6,170 nucleotides of DNA from an uncultured Methylococcaceae bacterium (GCA_903839795.1 CAIMDR010000538.1:1-6170), one strand, 5' to 3'. Numbered from the stretch's first letter, positions 1-6,103 are shown. Notes: generated by a model not told the origin, from the letters alone. Numbers and translations: made by a program.

Positions 1-797
1 ATAAAACGGACAGAAAGCCCCATGCTCAGTTCGCCGGTCAGATTCGGTTGATAAAGACCGACTACACCTTGACGACTTTCACCGGTACGTAACAATAAAA
101 TATTGGTTTTACCATTAATCACTTTAACTTTATCAGAAGGGATCAAAGGCAAGCCGCGCCACGTCATAAACTGTGAACCGAACATGGTAACGATTGCAGG
201 CGGAACCCCACGACGTGTACATTCACGACCGAAAGCTGCGATTGCAAGTGGATGAGCCAAGAAAAATGCAGGCTCTTTCCAAACGCGGGAAATGAGTTCA
301 TCCAAATCATCCGGCGTGGGTGCGCCAGTACGCGGCTGTACTTTAAACCCCGGCGCAACGTTGTTAAGCAAGCCATATTCGGCGTTGTTAATCAGTTCGC
401 TTTCTTGACGCTCTTTAATGGTTTCGATAGTCAAACGCAGCTGTTCATGGATTTGGTTATGTGGGCTGCTGTATAAATCAGAAATACGGGTATGCACGTC
501 AAGTACGGTGTTAACGGCATTCAAGCGGTATTCTCTGCCCCATTCTTCGTAATCAACAAAGGTTTGTGGCAGTTCTTTTTCATCAAGACTGGAGCAATCA
601 ACAAAGAGCTCGTTTTCATTCTTGACTTTGTTAACGCGGTAAATACCGGCCTCAAGAGGCTTCCATTGCATCAAATGCACCAACCACCGAGGGGTGATGG
701 TTGATAGCATGGGGACGGTTTTGGTGGCATTCGCTAATGTACGCGCCGCGACATCGCCTAATGCGGTATGTGATGTGCCTTCATGTATATCGGTCAT
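1..797 (-). CDS. Family 2A encapsulin shell protein (SrpI / MMP-I type), 3' end outside window
   Basis: This gene encodes the shell protomer of a family 2A encapsulin, an HK97-fold protein that self-assembles into an icosahedral nanocompartment in the cytoplasm. Family members package a cysteine desulfurase and are linked to sulfur storage. The visible 265 residues match my memory of Synechococcus SrpI along their length: ATKTVPMLSTITPRW (24-38), EAGIYRVN (49-56), DLYSSPHNQI (107-116), QLRLTIETIKERQ (119-131), GAPTPDDLD (158-166), FGRE (189-192), RGVPP (196-200), WRGLPLIPSDKV (213-224) and RQGVVGLYQP (242-251). The family is about 310 residues long, so roughly 45 C-terminal residues are missing beyond the left edge. 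The ATG at 795-797 is preceded by AGGAAA (803-808, minus strand) at 5 nt. It lies 160 nt downstream of epsC, fitting a cysteine-to-sulfur role. No insert domain is seen: family 2B shells carry a cyclic-nucleotide-binding-like domain, and none is visible here. The cargo gene is not in the window. Confidence 0.94.
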   Translation of the reverse strand, partial: MTDIHEGTSHTALGDVAARTLANATKTVPMLSTITPRWLVHLMQWKPLEAGIYRVNKVKNENELFVDCSSLDEKELPQTFVDYEEWGREYRLNAVNTVLDVHTRISDLYSSPHNQIHEQLRLTIETIKERQESELINNAEYGLLNNVAPGFKVQPRTGAPTPDDLDELISRVWKEPAFFLAHPLAIAAFGRECTRRGVPPAIVTMFGSQFMTWRGLPLIPSDKVKVINGKTNILLLRTGESRQGVVGLYQPNLTGELSMGLSVRF

Positions 798-822
798 GAC
801 TTTTTCCTATTGTATTATTGTA

Positions 823-851
823 ATTAATGAAATTAAAATTAGTCTTTCCAA
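823..851 (-). promoter_or_regulatory. Possible sigma70-type promoter for the encapsulin gene
   Basis: On the minus strand TTGGAA (846-851) and ATTAAT (823-828) are separated by exactly 17 nt, each matching the consensus hexamer at 4 of 6 positions. Transcription would start about 20 nt upstream of the encapsulin ATG. The area is AT-rich, so chance matches are likely. If real, the shell gene has its own promoter in addition to any read-through from cysK-epsC. Confidence 0.3.
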
Positions 852-865
852 TCGTTAATCGGAAA
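845..865. promoter_or_regulatory. Operator-like inverted repeat upstream of the encapsulin gene
   Basis: The minus strand reads TTTCC-GATTAACGATT-GGAAA. The arms TTTCC and GGAAA are perfect, and the dyad extends inward through a G/T position to an AT/AT pair. It overlaps the proposed -35 hexamer, which is where a repressor or activator site would be expected. No regulator gene is in the window and I do not recognise the site, so function is inference. Confidence 0.25.
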
Positions 866-957
866 CTAATGCGTTGGAAGCTCCTTCTCCCGGTATTTAG
901 AAGCTGTCGCCTCAGACCCCTAACTTTCAGGGTAAAAGCCAGGAAAATCATAAAACG

Positions 958-1896
958 TTATATTCCGGCACCGCCATGGAACAACTCGCCACGTACATGC
1001 GCCTGGGTGATATTGCTACCGGGTGGGACACTATGAGTTAGCCAGACATTACCACCTATAGTTGAGCCGTGACCAATGGTGATACGACCTAAAATCGTCG
1101 CGCCGGCATAAATCACGACATCATCTTCAACGATAGGATGTCGTGCATTGCCTTTAACCAGCAAGCCGTTATCATCTTTTTCAAAGCGTTTGGCTCCCAA
1201 GGTCACTGCTTGATAAACGCGGACATGACGCCCAATCACCGCAGTTTCTCCGATAACAACACCGGTTCCGTGGTCAATAAAAAAACTCTCGCCAATTTGT
1301 GCGCCGGGATGAATGTCAATCCCCGTAGCCGAATGGGCAATCTCGGCGATAACGCGAGCCACCAGCGGCGCACCTAACTGATAAAGAATATGCGCAAGCC
1401 GATGGTGAATGATGGCGGTAATACCGGGATAACAAACCAATACTTCGTCAGGGCTTCTTGCAGCGGGATCACCTTCGAATGCCGCTTGAATATCGCTATC
1501 AAGCAACTTTCTTACCGTGGGTAATTGCGAGGCAAACTGACGTGCAATAATAATAGCTTGTTCATGATCGGCTTTATTAACACCCTGATGTCCGGAATTA
1601 AAGTGCAGTTCGCGGCTAATTTGCTTATACAGTTTACGTAGCACCGTTTCAAGGGTATGCCCCACAAAGTAATCAATACCTTCGTCATTCAAATCGGGCA
1701 GCCCCAAACGATTGGGAAACAAGACGGCACCCAGACCGTCCAAAATGAGCTGTAACTCTTTTCGTGAAGGCAGTTTGGGTGGTTTATCGCGCCGGCTTCG
1801 AGTTTCCAGGGATTGCACGCGCAAATCACGCAATTGCGCAACCAGCGCATCGATACCCCAATCATACTTGGTGTTTAAATGACTGGCATCGCTCAT
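958..1896 (-). CDS. epsC: Serine O-acetyltransferase, EpsC type
   Basis: This cytoplasmic enzyme transfers acetyl from acetyl-CoA to L-serine, giving O-acetylserine, the committed step of cysteine synthesis. The 312-residue protein has a helical N-terminal half (about 1-185) and a left-handed beta-helix of hexapeptide repeats (about 190-290). The catalytic pair is visible with the same 15-residue spacing as E. coli CysE: Asp194 in GIDIHP and His209 in IDHGTG. RHP (252-254) and GGNVW (281-285) are also typical. The chain is longer than E. coli CysE (273 residues) and matches the EpsC subgroup. It ends in GGAGI: a terminal Ile is the residue by which CysE tails dock in the CysK active site. The start codon overlaps the cysK stop by 4 nt (ATGA), so translation is probably coupled. 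No strong intrinsic terminator follows, so read-through to the encapsulin gene is possible. Confidence 0.95.
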   Translation of the reverse strand: MSDASHLNTKYDWGIDALVAQLRDLRVQSLETRSRRDKPPKLPSRKELQLILDGLGAVLFPNRLGLPDLNDEGIDYFVGHTLETVLRKLYKQISRELHFNSGHQGVNKADHEQAIIIARQFASQLPTVRKLLDSDIQAAFEGDPAARSPDEVLVCYPGITAIIHHRLAHILYQLGAPLVARVIAEIAHSATGIDIHPGAQIGESFFIDHGTGVVIGETAVIGRHVRVYQAVTLGAKRFEKDDNGLLVKGNARHPIVEDDVVIYAGATILGRITIGHGSTIGGNVWLTHSVPPGSNITQAHVRGELFHGGAGI

Positions 1897-2870
1897 GCGG
1901 CAATACCACTGGCATCAAAAAGACCTTCAAACAGAGGCGAGCTTAAATAACGCTCACCTGAATCCGGCAATACCACCACAATCGTAAGACCTGCATTTTC
2001 AGGTCGCTTGGCAACACGGATTGCCACGGCAACCGCTGCGCCACAGGAAATACCGGCCAGTATGCCCTCTTCCTTGGCAAGACGGCGTGCGTAATCGATG
2101 GCTTCTTCGTTACTGACTTGCTCGATCACATCCACCAAAGACAGATCCAGTACGCCCGGAACAAATCCCGCGCCGATGCCTTGAATCTTGTGTGGCCCGG
2201 GTTGAAGTGGCTCGCCAGCGCGAAACTGGGTTAGTACCGGACTGGCAGTCGGTTCTACCGCAATTGAAATAATCGCCTTACCTTGGGTTTGTTTGATATA
2301 ACGGGAAACGCCGGTAATCGTTCCACCCGTGCCAACGCCTGATACCAAAATATCAACCGCGCCATCGGTATCGTTCCAGATTTCAGGGCCGGTAGTCTGC
2401 TCATGAATGGCAGGATTGGCCGGATTTTTAAATTGCTGCAACAAGACATAACGTTCTGGATCGGATGCCGCAATTTCTTCGGCTTTGGCAATAGCACCGC
2501 TCATGCCTTTGGCACCTTCCGTCAAGACCAGTTTGGCACCATAGGCAATCAACAACTTACGACGCTCCAGACTCATGGTTTCCGGCATGGTTAACGTCAA
2601 GGGTGTGCCTCGCGCCGCCGCAACAAAAGCCAGGGCAATACCGGTATTGCCGCTGGTCGGCTCAACAAGCTCCTTACCGGGCCCCAATAATCCACGTTGT
2701 TCGGCATCCCAGATCATCGCCGCACCAATCCGGCACTTGACTGAATAAGCAGGATTACGCCCTTCAATTTTTGCCAGCACGGTGGCAAAAGCTCCCTCAG
2801 TAATGCGATTGAGCCGTACCAAGGGCGTATTGCCGATGGAGTGAGAATTATCTTCGTACCAATGTGCCAT
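1893..2870 (-). CDS. cysK: Cysteine synthase A (O-acetylserine sulfhydrylase)
   Basis: This PLP enzyme replaces the acetate of O-acetylserine with sulfide to make L-cysteine in the cytoplasm. The 325-residue protein is close to E. coli CysK in length and wording. The PLP Schiff-base lysine is Lys45 in SVKCRIG. The substrate loop PTSGNTG is at 71-77, the phosphate-binding GVGTGGT at 178-184, KIQGIGAGF at 228-236, and the PLP-ring serine is Ser304 in PDSGERYLS. The fit is to CysK rather than CysM, from [11 protein letters not shown] (97-107) and the GIGAGF motif. One small departure is GISCGAA (273-279), where CysK usually has GISSGAA. A good ribosome site, AGGAG, ends 6 nt before the ATG. It is first in a unit with epsC (4-nt overlap), the next enzyme upstream in the pathway. 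The leader in front of it carries a promoter and a terminator hairpin. Confidence 0.96.
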   Translation of the reverse strand: MAHWYEDNSHSIGNTPLVRLNRITEGAFATVLAKIEGRNPAYSVKCRIGAAMIWDAEQRGLLGPGKELVEPTSGNTGIALAFVAAARGTPLTLTMPETMSLERRKLLIAYGAKLVLTEGAKGMSGAIAKAEEIAASDPERYVLLQQFKNPANPAIHEQTTGPEIWNDTDGAVDILVSGVGTGGTITGVSRYIKQTQGKAIISIAVEPTASPVLTQFRAGEPLQPGPHKIQGIGAGFVPGVLDLSLVDVIEQVSNEEAIDYARRLAKEEGILAGISCGAAVAVAIRVAKRPENAGLTIVVVLPDSGERYLSSPLFEGLFDASGIAA

Positions 2871-2923
2871 AACAGTCTCCTGTGATTAAATTGCAAAGCT
2901 GATTGAATAGCCCAATTTTGGCT

Positions 2924-2960
2924 AAAAAAAAAGCCAGTGGCCCTTCCGGGCTCACTGGCT
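2924..2960 (-). terminator. Strong rho-independent terminator, possibly an attenuator in the cysK leader
   Basis: On the minus strand AGCCAGTG (2953-2960) and GCCC (2948-2951) pair with GGGC (2940-2943) and CACTGGCT (2932-2939). One base (2952) is bulged, the loop is GGAA (a GNRA tetraloop) and nine T follow (2924-2932). There is no T-tract on the other side, so it works in one direction only. It could end the serA message. However, a promoter at 2995-3023 fires straight into it, so it may instead control read-through into cysK or define a short RNA of about 65 nt. Confidence 0.88.
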
Positions 2961-2988
2961 TCCGGTTATCCGGTCAGCTTGCGATTTT
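2924..2988 (-). ncRNA. Candidate cysK leader RNA or small RNA ending at the terminator
   Basis: If the promoter at 2995-3023 is used, RNA starting near 2988 would end at the T-tract after about 65 nt. CCGG occurs three times, at 2970-2973, 2962-2965 and 2946-2949. The first two can form a CCGG-ATAA-CCGG hairpin. The third lies in the apical part of the terminator, so either of the first two could pair with it instead, giving a possible antiterminator. No ATG-started leader peptide is present. I do not recognise a known riboswitch class. The RNA itself is inference. Confidence 0.35.
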
Positions 2989-2994
2989 TTGATT

Positions 2995-3023
2995 AAAATA
3001 CCCTACACGTTGTATTTTGTCAA
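2995..3023 (-). promoter_or_regulatory. Sigma70-type promoter between serA and the cysK leader hairpin
   Basis: On the minus strand a perfect TTGACA (3018-3023) is followed after 17 nt by TATTTT (2995-3000), which matches TATAAT at 4 of 6 positions. It lies outside coding sequence, about 70 nt after the serA stop. The predicted start is near 2988, giving cysK a leader of roughly 118 nt that contains the terminator hairpin. This is the best promoter match in the window. Confidence 0.6.
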
Positions 3024-3054
3024 ACATGCAAGGCGTTTACCGATTCTACATAAA

Positions 3055-3070
3055 GCATTATTACTAATGC
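3055..3070 (-). terminator. Weak hairpin after serA, possible serA terminator
   Basis: On the minus strand GCATTA-GTAA-TAATGC forms a perfect 6-bp stem with a GNRA-type loop, followed by TTTAT. It begins about 25 nt after the serA stop and upstream of the TTGACA promoter. The stem is AT-rich and the T-run is short, so it would be a weak terminator or a 3'-end stabilising hairpin. Confidence 0.3.
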
Positions 3071-3094
3071 CCAAGTGTTAGCTGTCCAACGTAT

Positions 3095-4261
3095 TTAAAT
3101 TACGCGAACAGACAATACACCATCAATAGCGCGGATGCGCTCCAAAATTTCAAAGGGGGCTTCTGCATGAATATCCACCAACGTATAGGCATAATCGCCG
3201 CGTGACTTATTAAACAGATCCAGTATATTGAGCCCGGCTTCCCCCAAAACGGATGAAATTTGACCGACTATATTGGGTATATTATGGTTGGCAATGGCCA
3301 ATCGCTCACCTTCTTCACTTGCCGGAATAACAAGTTCCGGAAAATTTACCGCATTACGAATAGAGCCCGTTTCCAAAAACTCTCGTACCTGATCTGCCAC
3401 CATTGCCGCACAATTATCTTCGGCTTCTTCTGTGGAAGCACCCAAATGAGGCAGCACGATAGCCCGAGGATGGTTTATCAAAGCGGGTGTTGGAAAATCA
3501 CAAACATAGGCATGCAAATCCCCCGCGTCCAAAGCCTCAAGCACAGCCGCTTCATCCACGACACCCGCACGGGAAAAGTTAAGTAATGTCGCCCCTTTTT
3601 TGATGCGCTCTATATGCTCTTTGCTGAACAAATTTTTGGTTTTATCATTCAGTGGAATATGCAGGCTGATAAAATCCGCACGCGAAACCAGGTCATCTAT
3701 GCTGGTTGCCGGTACGGTGGCTGCATTAAGTTTCCAGGCACTTTCCAGAGACATAAACGGATCAAAACCCATGGTGTTTAAGCCTAAAGCGGCCGCCGAA
3801 TTGGTTACTTTTACCCCGATCGCGCCCAAGCCCAACACCCCCAAAGTCTTGCCCGACACCTCAAAGCCCGCGAAATATTTTTTGTTTTTCTCAATTTGTT
3901 CGTTGATCTTGGCTTCGTCCCCTTCCAGGCTGTGGATGAACTTTATTGCCGGCACTATATTTCTGGCCGCTAACAGCATCCCCGCAATAGCTAACTCTGC
4001 CACTGCATTTGAATTGGCTCCGGGGGCATTAAATACCGGAATGCCTCGCTGGGTATATTCTGCTACCGGAATATTATTGACACCTGCGCCCGCACGACCC
4101 ACCGCCTTGAGAGATTCGGGAATCGGCTGATCATGCAAATTAAATGACCTTAGCAAAATGGCATCGGGGTTATCGATGTGTGATGAAACTTGGTAGCGCT
4201 CACCGGGAAGCCTGTCCAGTCCAGCCCGTGATATATTGTTATAGGTCAAAATTTTAAACAT
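3095..4261 (-). CDS. serA: D-3-phosphoglycerate dehydrogenase with C-terminal ACT domain (short form)
   Basis: This cytoplasmic enzyme oxidises 3-phosphoglycerate to phosphohydroxypyruvate with NAD, the first step of serine synthesis, and so supplies substrate to the acetyltransferase encoded downstream. In the 388 residues, a catalytic domain (about 1-95 and 270-300) surrounds a Rossmann domain with GLGAIG at 144-149 and Asp167 ending the second strand. Substrate loop GRAGAGVNNIP is at 55-65, Arg231 lies in SRAGVVDE and the catalytic His is His272 in PHLGAS. The ACT domain (about 318-388) keeps Asn327 and Asn345, which align with serine-binding Asn346 and Asn364 of E. coli SerA; the E. coli His344 position is Asn325. 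The catalytic Glu expected in FPTEP is absent: the protein reads CDFPTPAL (254-261). AGGAAA precedes the ATG. A weak promoter (TTGCTG 4314-4319, 17 nt, TTTATA 4291-4296) lies upstream. Confidence 0.93.
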   Translation of the reverse strand: MFKILTYNNISRAGLDRLPGERYQVSSHIDNPDAILLRSFNLHDQPIPESLKAVGRAGAGVNNIPVAEYTQRGIPVFNAPGANSNAVAELAIAGMLLAARNIVPAIKFIHSLEGDEAKINEQIEKNKKYFAGFEVSGKTLGVLGLGAIGVKVTNSAAALGLNTMGFDPFMSLESAWKLNAATVPATSIDDLVSRADFISLHIPLNDKTKNLFSKEHIERIKKGATLLNFSRAGVVDEAAVLEALDAGDLHAYVCDFPTPALINHPRAIVLPHLGASTEEAEDNCAAMVADQVREFLETGSIRNAVNFPELVIPASEEGERLAIANHNIPNIVGQISSVLGEAGLNILDLFNKSRGDYAYTLVDIHAEAPFEILERIRAIDGVLSVRVI

Positions 4262-4599
4262 CTATTTTTCCTTTTTTTATTAACACACGCTATAAACGCA
4301 ACCCTCGCATCCACAGCAACCAGGATCATTGCGATATTAAGGAATGCGCATGAAACAACTTAGGCATCTTGCTCCCTCTCCCTCTGGGAGAGGGCTGGGG
4401 TGAGGGAGTATAAATGGTTAAGTTATTTCATGCACGATCCTAAGGCAGAAAGCAAGTTGATGCGCTTTCGCACCGGCTAAAATACCAGGCAAAGTATAAT
4501 ACACCGTGCGTTGATGACCTAGAAGGATCGATTATGCTTTTAATGAAGCGCGTCATGCCACCGTATTTTTGCATCGGAACACGCCTGCCCTCAAAAAAA
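4262..4599. other. Intergenic region between the membrane-protein pair and serA
   Basis: This 338-nt stretch holds no convincing gene. It contains the serA ribosome site and a weak promoter candidate, then the 100-bp palindromic element at 4341-4440. To the right of that is about 160 nt with an AT-rich TATTATACT (minus strand, 4494-4502) resembling a -10 box but without a matching -35. No strong terminator is visible after the gene ending at 4600; only T7 follows a 4-bp stem. Confidence 0.6.
4341..4440. repeat. 100-bp MITE-like palindromic element upstream of serA
   Basis: The outer 28 bases of each end are inverted copies with about 21 matches, sharing GCATGAAA and AACTTA (left arm from 4341, right arm ending 4440). 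The centre holds CCCTCTCCC-TCT-GGGAGAGGG (4374-4394), a perfect 9-bp stem, and an outer CTCCCTC/GAGGGAG pair (4372-4378 and 4402-4408). TAA flanks both ends (4338-4340 and 4441-4443) as a possible target duplication. The central motif resembles a dispersed repeat I know from several gammaproteobacterial genomes. No transposase is encoded, so movement would need a partner elsewhere. The right arm contains TATACT (4407-4412, minus strand), a -10-like box facing serA. Confidence 0.75.
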
Positions 4600-5022
4600 T
4601 TAACGGTCGCGATGTAACCGGTTAAACACAAAAAAACCTGTAAACATCGCGCCGACAAACACATAACTACCGGCAAAGCCAGACGTCAAGCTAACCAGCG
4701 CAGGGCCAGGGCAAAAGCCGGACAAGCCCCAACCTATACCAAATACCGCAGAACCGGCGATTAGTTTTACATCTATTTTTGCTTTTGGACTAACCAACAA
4801 GTCCCTATCCGTGTCCTGAATTTGTTTAAGGCGCTTACGCATAAACCATTGAAATATCCCCAAGGTCAACAACGCGCCGACCATCACCAGAGCGAGTGTT
4901 GGGTCCCAATTGCCTGCGACATCCAGAAAACCCAGCACTTTGAGGGGATCAGTCATTTGCGCCATGACCAAGCCCAAGCCAAAAAGCAGACCACTAATAA
5001 ACGTTGAAAAATTTGACTTCAT
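4600..5022 (-). CDS. YeeE/YedE-associated membrane protein (DUF6691 family), second half of a split sulfur transporter
   Basis: This 140-residue inner-membrane protein is predicted to work with the product of the gene just upstream as a split YeeE/YedE (Sulf_transp) unit importing a reduced sulfur species. It has about four hydrophobic segments (7-22, 42-60, 86-103, 118-134) and the hallmark GWGLSGFCPGPAL (97-109) with Cys104. In full-length YeeE thiosulfate transporters, conserved cysteines line the path; the GFCPGP motif corresponds to the second-half copy. A charged loop (62-85) separates the two halves. The start lies 10 nt after the stop of the upstream gene, and AAGG (overlapping that TAA) serves as ribosome site, so the two are one transcription unit. 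The substrate cannot be read from the sequence. Elsewhere such pairs often sit beside sulfide or persulfide genes; here serA and cysteine genes follow. Confidence 0.85.
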   Translation of the reverse strand: MKSNFSTFISGLLFGLGLVMAQMTDPLKVLGFLDVAGNWDPTLALVMVGALLTLGIFQWFMRKRLKQIQDTDRDLLVSPKAKIDVKLIAGSAVFGIGWGLSGFCPGPALVSLTSGFAGSYVFVGAMFTGFFVFNRLHRDR

Positions 5023-5032
5023 TGATACTGCC

Positions 5033-5449
5033 TTAAAAACCGTGACGCACGATAAATACCGTAATGCCGGCCGTGGTCATAAAGAGTAGGGTTGCCACGA
5101 GGGAGCGCAGCGATAATCGCGCATTGCCACAGATACCGTGACCGCTGGTGCAGCCCCCGCCAAGACGAGTGCCATAACCCACCAACAAGCCGGCAATGGC
5201 CAAGACAATTAACGGCGTATCAATCCGGATTTGCACACTGCCGCCCAACAACTTCCATAACGGTGCACTGAAAACCAATCCAGCCAAAAACCATAACCGC
5301 CAACCGATATCTTGGTGCCAAGGCGGTAAAATGCCGGCGGCAATACCGGAAATACCGGCAGTACGATTATGAAAAAACAGCAGCCATGCCGAAGCAAGCC
5401 CAATTAAAGCACCACCGCCTAATGCTGATAAAACGGTTAGGTAAGTCAT
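5033..5449 (-). CDS. YeeE/YedE family membrane protein, first half of a split sulfur transporter
   Basis: This 138-residue inner-membrane protein carries the family signature [18 protein letters not shown] (91-108) with Cys100 and Cys107, the residues expected to handle the sulfur substrate. Hydrophobic segments lie at about 6-26, 50-67, 78-96 and 115-134, with a short Gly/Ala-rich re-entrant-like stretch at 30-42 ([13 protein letters not shown]). Length and motif fit the half-size members that act with a DUF6691 partner, which is encoded 10 nt downstream. The ATG at 5447-5449 has only a weak ribosome site (AAGAGA), but homology starts right at the N-terminus and no better start is present. 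TATAAG (5462-5467, minus strand) is a possible -10 box without a clear -35. A palindromic element begins about 55 nt upstream, close to where the promoter should be. Confidence 0.87.
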   Translation of the reverse strand: MTYLTVLSALGGGALIGLASAWLLFFHNRTAGISGIAAGILPPWHQDIGWRLWFLAGLVFSAPLWKLLGGSVQIRIDTPLIVLAIAGLLVGYGTRLGGGCTSGHGICGNARLSLRSLVATLLFMTTAGITVFIVRHGF

Positions 5450-5503
5450 CGTTAAGTATCTCTTATAAAAAACGTCTATTTAATCAGAAACGCCGCGCCC
5501 ATG

Positions 5504-5623
5504 GTAGTTATTCACTTCCCCCTTTGACAAAGGGGGAGAGCAAAGCGAGGGGGCAGAGGGGGATTTATCTAATAAAATCTCCCCTAACCCCTCTTTGTTA
5601 AAGAGGGAGACTGAATGATTACC
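5504..5623. repeat. 120-bp MITE-like element flanked by 7-bp direct repeats
   Basis: The ends are inverted copies: GGTAGTTATTCA at 5503-5514 and TGAATGATTACC at 5612-5623 (10 of 12 match when inverted). Each arm continues into its own hairpin: CCCCCTTT-GAC-AAAGGGGG (5518-5536) and CCCTCTTT-GTT-AAAGAGGG (5589-5607). The direct repeat GCCCATG occurs immediately outside both ends (5497-5503 and 5624-5630), as expected for a target duplication; the exact border is uncertain by one base. No coding capacity. It sits just upstream of the YeeE/YedE-type pair. Confidence 0.75.
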
Positions 5624-5808
5624 GCCCATGCGAATTGTCCGGAAAATTGATACATTTGCAATTCAATAGTTTGGAGCGCCGCAACTTAAACCCAATGCGC
5701 TGAATAAAACGCTAGAAAACAGCTTTTTTGTAGAGGATTCATCATTAGTTTACTCAAGTATCGTAAGTTAACTACATATAGATTTTCAGATAAAAAATTT
5801 CGATGTTA

Positions 5809-5841
5809 ACGGATACTGTCCCTTTGAGGGATGTTATCCGT
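5809..5841. repeat. Hairpin repeat with partial inverted copy at the window edge
   Basis: ACGGATA (5809-5815) and TATCCGT (5835-5841), then TCCC (5819-5822) and GGGA (5828-5831), form a nearly continuous 14-bp stem. The loop is TTTGA, and the three middle positions include two G/T pairs. Bases 6157-6170 match its inverted form at 13 of 14 positions. It may be a repeat-family member or the end of a mobile element; no T-tract marks it as a terminator. Confidence 0.5.
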
Positions 5842-5877
5842 GTGAGTTATAGGGCCATGAATTAATTAAGAACATAA

Positions 5878-5930
5878 GTAGGGCGGGCCGTGCGTGCCTT
5901 AATTTTCAAGGCGCGCACGGCACGCCCTAC
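5878..5930. repeat. 53-bp GC-rich palindrome (REP/MITE-like)
   Basis: Two 23-base arms (5878-5900 and 5908-5930) are inverted copies at 21 of 23 positions, starting GTAGGGCG and ending CGCCCTAC, around the 7-base loop AATTTTC. One of the two mismatches would be a G/U pair in RNA. GC content is far above the AT-rich flanks, which points to an inserted repeat. No T-tract follows on either strand, so it is not a standard terminator. Confidence 0.7.
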
Positions 5931-6103
5931 AGAAAGTAATGTCGCTTAATCAACGAAGGTCTCTATAAATTGTCGCGTAGTGGAAGCTTAATTTCTTAGA
6001 AACTATATTACCAACAGTAATATCCCAGTAAAAACGATATTATTCGATAAGCAAATCTAATAATTGGATAATAAACCTTGCCAATACTTACCCTGAATGA
6101 CTT

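Noticed and set aside
252..704. Plus-strand open frames opposite the encapsulin gene
   Set aside because: They are antisense shadows; the minus-strand frame is continuous for 265 codons and matches a known family along its length.
3600..4130. Plus-strand 176-codon open frame
   Set aside because: It lies wholly inside serA on the other strand, has no recognisable domain and no ribosome site, and serA is strongly supported by motifs.
4457..4500. Plus-strand promoter with a perfect TATAAT at 4495-4500
   Set aside because: No -35 hexamer lies at acceptable spacing, and no plus-strand gene follows.
4440..4676. Minus-strand 78-codon open frame overlapping the end of the DUF6691 gene
   Set aside because: It runs out of frame into a well-supported gene, starts in non-coding DNA, ends at the edge of a repeat and resembles nothing I know.
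5386..5601. Plus-strand 71-codon open frame
   Set aside because: Its second half is a translation of the palindromic element and its first half is antisense to the YeeE/YedE gene; low-complexity residues give it away.
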